A DNA stretch of 64,000 nt from an uncultured bacterium (GTDB taxonomy: Bacteria; Patescibacteriota; Gracilibacteria; Absconditabacterales; Absconditicoccaceae), in the NCBI GenBank assembly GCA_947168725.1, contig CAMVNA010000005.1, positions 55,908 to 119,907 on the forward strand, in the 5' to 3' direction. The translations under genes and the position numbers were made by a program. Every line of letters begins with the position of its first letter. Within the stretch, counting starts at the first letter, position 1. This document shows, piece after piece, positions 1 through 8,435 of this stretch. The notes under the pieces were generated by a model that did not search any database, was not told where the DNA came from, and was given only the letters and a program-made list of their open reading frames with translations.

Positions 1-170
1 GTGTGGAAGATCTTTGAAATGCATTTGCCAAACATTGCGGAAATACTTATCTGAAAGAATTTAGCGAAGTAGAAAATGTAATAGAAAAATCTGACTGAAA
101 CTCAATAATTGTAGTTTATTCAGCTGGAAATATAGATTTCAAATTAAGACAATATTTGAGTGTGTTGTAA
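1..170 (+). CDS. Mur ligase C-terminus (probably MurC), partial
   Basis: Only the last 55 codons are in the window; the frame begins at base 3 and ends at TAA 168-170. The tail contains VVYSAGNID followed by FKLRQYL, which resembles the C-terminal end of UDP-N-acetylmuramate ligases, most like MurC (ATP-dependent addition of L-Ala to UDP-MurNAc in peptidoglycan synthesis). Two in-frame TGA codons are read as Gly. The last ~40 bases recur at 593-641 beyond the next gene, so the 3' end has been duplicated. The assignment rests on a short fragment; another Mur-type ligase is possible. Confidence 0.5.
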
Positions 171-171
171 A
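131..171. repeat. Direct repeat copy 1 (Mur ligase 3' end)
   Basis: This segment covers the last codons and stop of the Mur ligase. It matches 593-641 almost base for base around the shared core GATTTCAAATTAAGACAATA and the following TTTGA and GTTGTAAA blocks. The two copies flank the small membrane gene at 188-448. Confidence 0.75.
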
Positions 172-187
172 TAAAAAAGTCTAATAT

Positions 188-448
188 TTATCCATATTTT
201 TTCCTAAGCTTCTCCGTCGTTTCTATCTCTCTTTCTACTCTTTTTTCTATTGCTTCCTCTCTTTTTTCTTCATCTTTTTTTCTTTTCTTATCCAATTTTA
301 TACCAGCTCGGCAAAGATAAATAAAAGCAATAAGTATTACCGCCCACGTTCATCAACCCCAATCATAAATAATTTTAGGGAATAATTTGCAAAGTGATAT
401 TCAAATGAGTAATCATATATCGATACCTATTGCATATTCATTATCCAT
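188..448 (-). CDS. Small membrane protein with charged coiled-coil tail
   Basis: 86 aa, open only when TGA is Gly. Two hydrophobic segments at about residues 9-27 and 33-50 are joined by a Gly-rich turn (DWGGGTW). They are followed by a Lys/Glu-rich helical tail from about residue 52 to the end that should lie in the cytoplasm. No family is recognised. It lies antisense to the Mur ligase and is sandwiched between two copies of that gene's 3' end, so it looks like an inserted gene. It is real rather than random because hydrophobic and charged parts are cleanly segregated and several UGA codons fall at turn positions. Confidence 0.6.
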
Positions 449-830
449 AATTTACACTTTAATAAATAAAAAGGAAGAAAACAATATATATCTATATTAT
501 ATTTATATGATTTATTTTGTCAATTTTTTATGGAATTAATTACTGTTCATAATCACTCTTCAGATTAAACTATACAAAGAATTTTCTTGAAAATATTGAT
601 TTCAAATTAAGACAATATTTGAAAATGTTGTAAACAGAAAAAGCAGTAGTAGGTCATACCTGATCTCACCCCTGTGGCGTTGCTCAACTACTACTGCTTT
701 CTGTTCAAGCAGTCTCTTCTCCATTCAGGCTAAGGTTTACAGAAGAAGTATTACTACTTGCATTAGTAGTAGTATACTCATTTTCTTCATTTTTTTCAAG
801 TTTTACGAATTAATATACTAAATTAAAAAA
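449..830. other. Intergenic region with strong hairpins
   Basis: 382 bases without a gene. It holds the duplicated Mur ligase end (593-641) and then two inverted repeats. CAGAAA-AGCAGTAGTAG (635-652) pairs with CTACTACTGCT-TTCTG (688-703) around a ~35-base, relatively GC-rich loop. AGTATTACTACT (757-768) pairs with AGTAGTAGTATACT (775-780 onward). No T-run directly follows the first stem, so it is not a simple intrinsic terminator; a small structured RNA is possible. Confidence 0.45.
593..641. repeat. Direct repeat copy 2 (decayed Mur ligase 3' end)
   Basis: Second copy of the Mur ligase terminus, including a TAA at the equivalent place. It is not attached to an upstream coding frame, so it is a relic of duplication rather than a gene. 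Confidence 0.75.
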
Positions 831-2450
831 TTATGGATTAATCCTAAAATTAACTACAGCTTGCAACTGATCTTCAGTCTTTACCGTACGTAACGTATAA
901 TTCAATCATTGTGCAAAATCAGATTGAAAATAATTTACATTTTCTACATCTCATCCTACTGAAGTAATTTTCATATTTCGTGGATAATAAACCATTCATT
1001 TTTCTCGCCACATACGCTCAGGCTTCCCATCATAATGATTTACTGGACTAAGAACTAAAATTCATTCCTCTCTTGGAGTGATTCATATTTCATATTTTTT
1101 TTCTAATCAACGAATAAATTTTCTATAACTTTCTGGCACAAAAAAATAATAATCAATTACGAGTTGATATTCTCATATTGGCAAATCTGAAAGCGAAAGA
1201 ACTTCATTTTGCTGTGAAGTAATTAACTGTCATGTCAAAGAATACAGTTTTAATCGCTTCGTAACAAAATCATCTGATTTATTATTTGCTATATTCACAT
1301 CTCGTGCATATATTTTTCATCATTGAAACTTCGTATTCAAATTGTTTCTAGCTATCATATCTCTAAATTCTTGGCTTACAAACATATCAGAAAGATAAAT
1401 TTGAATATACCTTTTGTTTAAAACTTCATCTCGATTATTTATCAAATTTCTAGCGATAGTTGTAGAATTTTTATAAAAGTAATCCAAGACTTCAGCTATA
1501 TATATTTCCTTTTTATTTCAACGAACTTCGCCACGAATTATATCAATTGAAGCGTTAATAAACTGCCATTCCCTCATTTTATCAGAAAATCATGGCAACA
1601 ATTCTTCAAGTAAATTTGAATCAAGGAATATTACTCATTTTATATATTTATTATGCAAAAGATTCCGTTGCTGTTCACTATACATTTCTCTTACTTTATC
1701 CATTTCAAAATCTTCATTAAAAGCTTTTTCATACATAATTTTCAAATTTTTTCAGTCTATATCAGTAAATCAAAACTTGTTTCATGCCACAAATCATAAT
1801 TGATATTCTCCAAAATATTGAGAATATCGTTCTGGTAAATTCATTCTAGATTTTGGAGCAATATAATCAGCTAAGTATGAATCAATAACTTCAAGATTTT
1901 CTATATGTCAGCCACTTAAAGTCACGAAAGCAAACGAACCAAAGAATCATCCATTTGGACGTTTTTCATTTCAGTTTTGAAGTGGAATTAAATAATTATA
2001 CGAATAATTTTCTCATAATAACGCATAAACTTCCTCACGATGATCATACAAATCTGATAAAAATTTCATTAAAGATTCATAACGCTGAAATCATAATGAT
2101 GAAAGATAATTTTGATTATTGATTATATAGTACCATACCTCTTCGATTTCAGATTTTTTAGTTTTAAAAATATTTTCTCAGTTTTGATAGGATTTGACTA
2201 TTGTATCTAGTGTATAAAGTTCATGAGAAACTTCCTTATCAATTGGGAGGAAATAAATTGATAAAGTTTGTAAATCTTTGGTAAAAATATCTAATGCAGA
2301 CCCCCCAAAAAGTATGTTTGTAATATTTGAATATAGGCTAAATCCCCGAAAAAAAATTAGAAATAATAATGAATATATGAAAAATTGAATTGGAGGCATA
2401 CCTCATCTTTTCTTCTTTTTTTCTTCTATTCAGAATTGTTTTTCTGTCAT
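831..2450 (-). CDS. DUF4012 family membrane-anchored protein
   Basis: 539 aa. A charged N-terminal tail (about 20 residues) and one membrane segment at about 21-40 precede a large, probably extracytoplasmic domain. The block R-P-N-G-G-F-F-G-S near residues 165-175, followed by FVTLSGGHIENLEV, is the signature of DUF4012, a family common in candidate phyla bacteria and actinobacteria and of unknown function. Several TGA codons fall on glycines in that block. I chose the Met at 2448-2450 because a TAA lies two codons upstream. It is probably surface-exposed. Confidence 0.75.
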
Positions 2451-2551
2451 TAGTTATTTTATTAAAATCCAACAAAATCTGAGAATATTTTAATTCTCCT
2501 ATCTGTGAGTGTAGGATTTTTTTTGTAAGTTTCAAGTAAAATAAAAATTAC

Positions 2552-2579
2552 TTGACATTTTATATAAAAAGTGTAATAT
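2552..2579 (+). promoter_or_regulatory. Sigma70-type promoter
   Basis: TTGACA at 2552-2557, 16-base spacer, TAATAT at 2574-2579, about 45 bases before the ATG at 2623. A close relative of this promoter precedes the next gene. Confidence 0.7.
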
Positions 2580-2622
2580 TATGTACTGAAATAAAATATC
2601 AAACAAATAAAAATATTAAGTT

Positions 2623-3132
2623 ATGGGAAATTTAACTAAAAGAGAGCTGTTATCTCATGTAATGAAGCTACATGTGATAATAGAACTCATTAACACAGAA
2701 AATTGCTACGATAAAATTGTAAAGTTCTTCCAAATTACCAGCGAACTACAAGATCGTAGTGAAGAAATTATGAAATTACTTCCTCCTATAGAAGGGATCA
2801 ATTTCTGTGGGTGGAAGTCAGCAAAACGTAAGCAATCGGAAAATTCTCGGATGAGAGCCGAGATAAAACTTGATGGGCTTTTGCGTGAAATTAACAAAGC
2901 AGGAAGAGATTCTTTTGGACACAACCGTACAAAGCCTGGAGAAGATGTAACTAAGGATAACGTCTATTTTGGAGACGTATGGGGTATTGGAACTTTTAGC
3001 ATCAGAACGTTCGAAGAGGAATGCAAGAATGACACATTTGTCCAGACACACATACGCAACCAAATTACTAGATTTGTGAAATCCTATGAAGATATCTTCA
3101 ATGCTAATTGGCTCATGTTCTGAATCCATTAA
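2623..3132 (+). CDS. Unknown protein, paralogue A of a tandem pair
   Basis: 169 aa, probably cytosolic, no signal or membrane segment. It shares with the next gene ENCYDK (near 26-31), NKAGRD, GHNRT and FVKSYE, roughly half of positions identical. Family not recognised. About ten glycines are GGN and only one is UGA (3121-3123). That UGA sits where the paralogue stops; with UGA as Gly the protein gains only Gly-Ile-His before TAA at 3130-3132. It is a monocistronic unit with its own promoter and a hairpin terminator. No Shine-Dalgarno motif precedes the ATG. The low UGA use fits either acquisition from a standard-code organism or selection against UGA in a strongly expressed gene. Confidence 0.8.
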
Positions 3133-3138
3133 TTTTAT

Positions 3139-3168
3139 AATGTGGTAGGTATATCCTATCACATTTTT
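3139..3168 (+). terminator. Intrinsic terminator
   Basis: TGTGGTAGG / CCTATCACA stem with loop TATAT followed by TTTTT. Same design as the terminators after the next two genes. Confidence 0.75.
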
Positions 3169-3189
3169 AAATTATATTCATAAAATTAC

Positions 3190-3218
3190 TTGACATTTTG
3201 TATAAAAATATATATATA
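3190..3218 (+). promoter_or_regulatory. Sigma70-type promoter
   Basis: TTGACA 3190-3195, 17-base spacer, TATATA 3213-3218. The stretch ATTACTTGACATTTT is shared exactly with the promoter of paralogue A, so the duplication included the promoter. Confidence 0.7.
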
Positions 3219-3266
3219 CAATACATACAAGAAAACAAAATGTCAAACCATTAAAAAATTAAAAAA

Positions 3267-3764
3267 ATGAAATTATTTTCGAAAAATCAGTTCGTTGCTG
3301 AGGTTAAGAATCTCAACCAGATCATCAACCACATCAACGAGGAGAATTGCTATGACAAAGTGGTGGAATTCTTCACTATCACTAGCTATCTCCAAGACCA
3401 CGCCAGGGAAATCGAGGAGTTTTTGCCCACTGTAAGAGGCTTCAAATTCTGTGGAATTAAGTCATCTTATAGGAAAGAATGTGAATTCAAGAGGGCTAAA
3501 GCCAAGCTCGGACTCAACGAATTCATGAGTGAGCTCAACAAAGCTGGCAGAGATAAGTATGGGCACAATCGGACAGAAAGCGGAGAAGCTGTATCCAAAG
3601 ACAACATCTATTTCGGTGATGTCGCTGGGATCTGGACCTTCTGTATTGCCGATTTTGAAAACAAATGCAAAAACGATGCCTACGTCCAGGAAAACATCCG
3701 AGCTCAAATTACCGGATTTGTGAAGTCCTACGAAGGCTCCTTTAACCTCGATTGGGTTGCTTAA
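3267..3764 (+). CDS. Unknown protein, paralogue B of a tandem pair
   Basis: 165 aa, ends at TAA, no TGA codon at all although it has about ten glycines. Shares ENCYDK, NKAGRD, GHNRT and FVKSYE with paralogue A. Codon use is visibly different from every neighbour: many C-ending codons (CTC, AAC, ATC, GAC) and clearly higher GC. Function unknown; no membrane segment. It has its own promoter and a strong terminator. The composition suggests recent arrival or unusual codon selection. Confidence 0.8.
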   Translation: MKLFSKNQFVAEVKNLNQIINHINEENCYDKVVEFFTITSYLQDHAREIEEFLPTVRGFKFCGIKSSYRKECEFKRAKAKLGLNEFMSELNKAGRDKYGHNRTESGEAVSKDNIYFGDVAGIWTFCIADFENKCKNDAYVQENIRAQITGFVKSYEGSFNLDWVA

Positions 3765-3785
3765 AATTAATTAACTTTTTAATCG

Positions 3786-3816
3786 TACGGCAGGTTTATC
3801 CTGCCGTATTTTTTTA
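3786..3816 (+). terminator. Strong intrinsic terminator
   Basis: TACGGCAGG / CCTGCCGTA stem, loop TTTAT, then seven Ts. Confidence 0.85.
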
Positions 3817-3853
3817 TTAAAATGACCTTTAAATTTTGATTTTCAAAAAGCAC

Positions 3854-3883
3854 TTGACTCTTTGATTAAAAAATACATATTAT
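3854..3883 (+). promoter_or_regulatory. Sigma70-type promoter
   Basis: TTGACT 3854-3859 and TATTAT 3878-3883 with an 18-base spacer, about 30 bases before the ATG at 3917. Confidence 0.6.
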
Positions 3884-3916
3884 ATATCGATATACAAATA
3901 TACAAAAGTTTTTTAT

Positions 3917-4273
3917 ATGAAAAATTTAATTATTTTTAATTGGCTTGCGATTGTGGGACTTACCTGCTGTCTGGGTAACATCGCAAACATGCCTGATGAC
4001 TGGTTCCCTGGAATTAGGGTATTTTGTGTCGCAGTAAGCACCTCCATTCTTGCATTCTTTTCCGCTAAATTCGACAACTATTCTGAAAAGCGGCTATCTA
4101 GTAGAGAAAGAACCTATGAGACAAAGCTGTATCTTGGTACAGCTATCCTTGCGGCAATAATACTAATGATTTGTTGCATTACAAGTTGTCCATCCCTGAT
4201 TACCATGACAGTTTGGATGATTTCGCTCATTGGTATATGTGTGCATCGAATTTCACACAACGAATTTGTGTAA
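3917..4273 (+). CDS. Small polytopic membrane protein, UGA-free
   Basis: 118 aa with four likely membrane segments (about residues 4-22, 31-48, 70-88, 92-110), separated by a charged loop containing YSEKRLSSRER. Ends at TAA; its five glycines are all GGN. No family recognised. Third unit of the promoter-gene-terminator series; whether it works with the two cytosolic paralogues is unknown, but the shared terminator design suggests a common origin. Confidence 0.7.
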   Translation: MKNLIIFNWLAIVGLTCCLGNIANMPDDWFPGIRVFCVAVSTSILAFFSAKFDNYSEKRLSSRERTYETKLYLGTAILAAIILMICCITSCPSLITMTVWMISLIGICVHRISHNEFV

Positions 4274-4298
4274 AGAGTCTCGACTCCAAAATGTAAAT

Positions 4299-4328
4299 AA
4301 TGCGGTAGGTATTTCCTATCGCATTTTT
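4299..4328 (+). terminator. Intrinsic terminator
   Basis: TGCGGTAGG / CCTATCGCA stem with loop TATTT and TTTTT tail; clearly related in sequence to the terminator at 3139. Confidence 0.75.
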
Positions 4329-4446
4329 ATTTTAAAATTTTGTTTTAAATGCAAACTAAAATCAGATTTCTCTTGCATTTTATGTGAATTTTTTTATAAG
4401 TATTCGTTGTAAACGCTCGCGTTTTTTATTATTATGAAATTGCAGA

Positions 4447-4638
4447 ATGCTTGACTTTATTTATGACAGTTTGGATACGGTAAAAAGCCTAAAACATCCA
4501 GACAAAAAAATGTACCTTACTTTGACTGCTGCCATTTTTGGTGTGGTTATAGTAACTGGTTTATATTTTGTGCTTGCTGATTATATTTTCAGCGAAGGAT
4601 ATCAAATTTTCTACCAAGCAATGACTGGAACTCTTTAA
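4447..4638 (+). CDS. secE: Preprotein translocase subunit SecE
   Basis: 63 aa. A short amphipathic N-terminus ending in HPDKK precedes one membrane helix at about residues 27-50, the minimal bacterial SecE plan. SecE clamps SecY in the translocon in the inner membrane. Position directly before nusG is the conserved bacterial arrangement and supports the call. No TGA codons. SecY, its partner, is at 56273-57595. Confidence 0.85.
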   Translation: MLDFIYDSLDTVKSLKHPDKKMYLTLTAAIFGVVIVTGLYFVLADYIFSEGYQIFYQAMTGTL

Positions 4639-4700
4639 TATTGAATTAATAATTAGAAATTGAAAAGTGATGAAAAATTTTATTCTCTTCACTAAACATT

Positions 4701-5282
4701 ATGCAAGAAACAAATACAGTAGAAATCAAAAAACAAATTGAAGATCGTACATTTAGACGATATGTATTAAGTGTAAACTCTGGTCAAGAAGAACTTGTTC
4801 TTGAAAATCTAAAAGAGAGAGTGGCTAGACAATGACTACAAGAAGACGTAATTGAATTACTAAATCCTAAAGTGAATGAGATTTCTATAAGTAAAAAATG
4901 AGAAAAGGTTATTAAACAAAAAAGGTTATATCCAGGTTACTTGTTCTTCAAATCTAGAATGAATGATAAAATCTGGTATGTAATCAGAAATACACCATGA
5001 GTAAGATTAATTGTGTGAGCTGATACTCATCCTGTTCCACTTACAGATGACGAATTTAATCAAATGATGCAACAAATTCAGGCTTCTGAAGATTCATTAG
5101 ATATTAAGGTTCCGTTCAAAAAGGGTGATTTGGTACTTATCAAATCATGAGATCTAAAAGGGACAAAATGAACTGTTATCTCTGTTGATTCAGATAAATG
5201 ATTAATTACTGTAAGTGTTGAATGGTTAGGACAGCTTACACCTACAACAGTTTGAATGGATACTGTGGAAATTGCTCAATAG
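4701..5282 (+). CDS. nusG: Transcription antitermination factor NusG
   Basis: 193 aa with eight or more TGA codons read as Gly. N-terminal NGN domain (about 15-125) with RLYPGYLFF. C-terminal KOW domain (about 137-185) with F-K-K-G-D-L-V-L-I-K-S-G and KGTKGTVISV. NusG binds RNA polymerase and, through KOW, Rho or ribosomal protein S10. Follows secE and precedes rplK-rplA, as in most bacteria, though two membrane genes intervene here. Confidence 0.93.
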
Positions 5283-5305
5283 TTTTATCAAGCAAGATTC
5301 CAACT

Positions 5306-5998
5306 ATGATAGAAAACAAAAAAGTAATTACTCGATCATTGATATTTCTATTCCTTAGCTTATCGATTGTGTATGCACTTACTTATCAAAAAAAAGAAAA
5401 TTTATTCAAAGCTACACTAAAGGATTGAAATGAAATAACTAATCAAACATGAAATCAGATTTGATGATTAGTTGCACAAAATTCTGTAAATCTTGATGAA
5501 GATTCTGAAGATGTTTATATTTCAGATTCAGTTTCTTTGTGAGATGTACAACCTAGTTGAGTAAGTATCTCAGATACTCAAACTCTTGATATGGATGAAT
5601 CTTATACTTCTGTAAGTTTAGGTTCGACTAATACAAAAATACTTCCTGGTACTACTGAATATTTCGGTACTCTAGATATTGTAAACATTTTATGAGAAAA
5701 GCCTGAATTTACATTACAAGATTCAAAGTGAAATTACTTTGCATATTACGGAAGTCATTTAGACTTTGTGCAAACAATTCAAACATTAGGAGGAAATGTC
5801 TACGAAATGGTGACAGAGTCAGAAATTCTTCAAAATCAATTATTTGGAGATAGAGTAAGTTATATAAATCTGTCCATGTTCAAAGATGTTCGAGTGATGA
5901 TGGTCATTGAAATCGATAATGATGTTTGGTTATTGCAAATACCTGCAGACAAATATCATTATAGCAAAGACTATCTCAGATCATTATTTATTCACTAA
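5306..5998 (+). CDS. Membrane-anchored protein of unknown function
   Basis: 230 aa. One N-terminal hydrophobic segment at about residues 11-26, then an acidic linker rich in Asp/Ser/Thr (about 55-110), then a folded C-terminal domain (about 115-230) beginning near TEYFGTLDIV. Several TGA codons act as Gly. No family recognised. Starts 24 bases after nusG and ends 12 bases before the next gene, so it is probably cotranscribed with both. Confidence 0.7.
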
Positions 5999-6009
5999 TC
6001 TAACTACAG

Positions 6010-6852
6010 ATGGCAAAAGAAAAAAAATATGTCAAAGTTGAGAGTGAAAAATCTGAAAACAATGAAGTTTATGGAAAGGATGAACATGGTAAAATTATAA
6101 AAATTGAACAAACTGGAGATCCTCAAAAAAGAGCTACTTGTAAAAGAGTGTGGGCAATTATATTATGGATTATTGCGATTGCATTCGAAGTTATGGGGAT
6201 ATTAAAATTAACTGAGGTCATCAATTGGTTCAGCGAATTAGATACAATGTGGTTTTTATTAATCTGTATTGGATTGGATTTATTATTCTTCATTCCCGGT
6301 TCATTATTGCGGAAGAAAGCAAATCATATTGATCCAGCTTCAGAAAAAAACAAAACAAAATTCTGGATATGGAATAACTTATGAACGATTCTTTCAGTAT
6401 TAGCTTTCTTGCCTATTATCATATTTGTATTTACAGACAAAAAATTAGATAAAAAAACTAAAGGTATAGTTGGAACTGTTGCTATCATTGCTCTAACTAT
6501 TGCAGGATTTGCAAGTTATGACTATAATCCGGTGTCTATGGAATGATTAGAAAGGGCTGAACAAGAAGTGTTACAGGTTAGTCCATCTGGAACAGTATAT
6601 TGGGCCCAATATAGTAAAAAATATCACGTAGATAAAGACTGTCCTGCTTTCTCAAACAGTGAAACAGTATATGAATGAACAGTTAGAGATGCTTATGAAA
6701 GATGATTAACTGATCCTTGTAGAAGATGTATTCCTGAATATAAATGAGATGATATTGATGAAGATATTGAAATTGAAGATAATAAAAATGCAGTAGAAAA
6801 TAAAGACGAAAATTTGTGAATATGAGATTTACTTTGATGACTCTTTGAGTAA
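6010..6852 (+). CDS. Membrane protein with C-terminal H-x-D-K-D-C...P-C-x-x-C motif
   Basis: 280 aa. Charged N-terminus (1-50) with four likely helices at about 54-72, 80-98, 125-142 and 151-168. A soluble tail follows, carrying KKYHVDKDCPAF and, about 30 residues later, DPCRRC. The spacing of His/Cys and the final C-x-x-C resembles the short metal-binding modules seen in Ada-type and some secreted nuclease tails, so a zinc site is inferred. The C-terminus is acidic. Several TGA codons act as Gly. Operonic with the preceding gene. Confidence 0.65.
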
Positions 6853-6870
6853 AATCTAATTAATTTATGT

Positions 6871-6964
6871 TGAGTAACTATCTCAAATACTCAAATTCCT
6901 ATCTGGCCTGAGTCTTCTACCTCAGAATGTCTAAGCTTCTACGAATGTTCTACATTTGTTAGAC
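6871..6964 (+). promoter_or_regulatory. Structured leader upstream of rplK
   Basis: Three successive inverted repeats in the 160-base gap: TGAGTA/TACTCA (6871-6893), CTGAG/CTCAG (6908-6925) and GTCTAA/TTAGAC (6929-6964). Such a leader is plausible for ribosomal-protein autoregulation but matches no leader I can name. Confidence 0.35.
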
Positions 6965-7012
6965 TGTCCAAGTATGGGAAATTAAACATTTATTTGATTA
7001 TTAAGCTTGAAA

Positions 7013-7456
7013 ATGGCAAAAGTGCAAACTATTCTCAATCTTGAGATTCCTGCCGGGAAAGCTCAACCAGCTCCTCCTCTTGGACCTATGCTTTGAGCAA
7101 ACGGTGTAAATATCGGTCAATTCACAAAAGAATTCAACGAAAAAACTTCAGATTATATGAAAAAGTTCGCCCCTACAGATGTTAAAATTAAATGTAAATT
7201 GACTATCTTTGTAGATAGAACCTTTCAAATAGAAATCTGAGCTCCTATTACGTCAGGATTAATAAAATGGAAGTTACATCTTGCTAAAGGTTCTGGAGAA
7301 CCTAACAAGAATAAAGTTGGGAAACTTTCAAGAGCAGATTTGGAAGAAATCTATGAAATTAAGAAGGACGATTTAAATGCAAACAGCGTTGAAGAGTGAA
7401 TTAGAATTATTGCTGGAACTGCTAGAAATATGGGAGTTGATTGTGATTTAAAATAA
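7013..7456 (+). CDS. rplK: 50S ribosomal protein L11
   Basis: 147 aa, full length. N-terminal PPLGPMLGANGVNIGQF contains TGA at the conserved Gly of L-G-x-x-G-V-N-I, one of the clearest proofs of UGA as Gly. C-terminal rRNA-binding domain contains GTARNMGV. L11 forms the GTPase-associated centre with 23S rRNA. Followed by rplA, the universal pairing. Confidence 0.96.
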
Positions 7457-7491
7457 GATTTCTATTCTCTTTAGAGAAATGAAATATTACT

Positions 7492-7525
7492 GTGGCAGAA
7501 AGTAAAGACTTTCGCTATGGACCAC
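7492..7525 (+). promoter_or_regulatory. Hairpin between rplK and rplA, candidate L1 autoregulatory site
   Basis: GTGG (7492-7495) pairs with CCAC (7522-7525) and an inner GAAAGT pairs with ACTTTC, leaving asymmetric bulges. L1 is known to repress its own operon by binding a hairpin like its 23S site; this placement fits, but the match is only structural. Confidence 0.35.
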
Positions 7526-7551
7526 TTTTACTTTGATTATTTGTTATTATT

Positions 7552-8232
7552 ATGCCAACACACGGAAAAAAGTATGTTGAAGCTAAGAAAGCTATCGACA
7601 ATCAAAAGCAATACAGCGTTGAAGAAGCTGTAAAATTAGTTAAACAAACTAACTACGTTAAATTTGATGCAACTGTAAATATTGCTATCAAAACTAACGC
7701 AAATCCTAAGTACAACGATCAAATGCTTAGAGCCACAACTATCCTCCCTCACTGAACAGGAAAAACTAAAAGAGTTGCTGTATTCGTAAGTGATGATAAA
7801 GTTGAAGAAGCTAAAAAAGCTGGTGCAGATATCGCTGGATTTGAAAGTTTGTTAAATGATATCAAAACTGGTAAAATGGATTTCGATGTTTTGATTACTA
7901 CTCCTGAACACATTAGAGATTTAGCTCCAGTTGCTAAACAACTTGGACCTAGAGGTTTAATGCCTAGTCCAAAAGCTGGAACTGTCGCTATGAATGTTCC
8001 TCAAGCTGTGGAAGAAGTTAAGAAATGAAAAATCGAATTCAGACTTGATAAAACTGGAAATATTCATGCAGGAGTTGGAAAAGTTTCTTTTGATGATGCT
8101 AAATTGGTAGAAAATGTTAATGCCCTACTTGCAGCTATTGAGGAAAATAAACCAACTGGTGTAAAAGGAAAACTTATCAAAAAGGTTGTTCTTAGTACAA
8201 CTATGAGTCCTGCAGTAGTAATTGCATACTAG
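7552..8232 (+). CDS. rplA: 50S ribosomal protein L1
   Basis: 226 aa. Typical L1 features: YSVEEAVKLVK, KFDATVNIAIKT, the signature LGPRGLMPSPKAGT and the C-terminal KGKLIKKVVLSTTM. Only two TGA(Gly) codons, at the Gly of HGTGK and in KKGKIEF. L1 binds the mobile L1 stalk of 23S rRNA. Ends with TAG and is followed by a terminator, closing the operon. Confidence 0.96.
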
Positions 8233-8260
8233 TAATTAATTTATTTGAAAAAATAAAAAG

Positions 8261-8285
8261 CTGACCAGAAATGGTCAGTTTTTTA
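8261..8285 (+). terminator. Terminator after rplA
   Basis: CTGACCA-GAAA-TGGTCAG followed by six Ts. Confidence 0.9.
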
Positions 8286-8370
8286 CTTGAAGTTTCTTAC
8301 ATAAACATTACTGAAGAAATTCTTAACAAGACTTTGTTAAAACTAATAAAATAAAAAAGTTATCAATAAT

Positions 8371-8398
8371 TTGACAAATTAATAAAAAGACATATAAT
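8371..8398 (+). promoter_or_regulatory. Strong promoter of first SLH gene
   Basis: TTGACA (8371-8376), 16-base spacer, TATAAT (8393-8398). Near-identical to the promoter at 10030-10057 before the second SLH gene. Confidence 0.85.
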
Positions 8399-8435
8399 GT
8401 ACTATATAAAATATTTTATTTTTTATTAATAAAAC

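Noticed and set aside
640..705. Resemblance of the loop (ACCTGATCTCACC) to the 5S rRNA core
   Set aside because: Only about a dozen bases match and the flanks do not form the 5S helices; kept as an unassigned structured region.
4230..4412. Small open frame after the third cassette gene
   Set aside because: Overlaps the preceding gene's end and the terminator hairpin; no plausible protein character.
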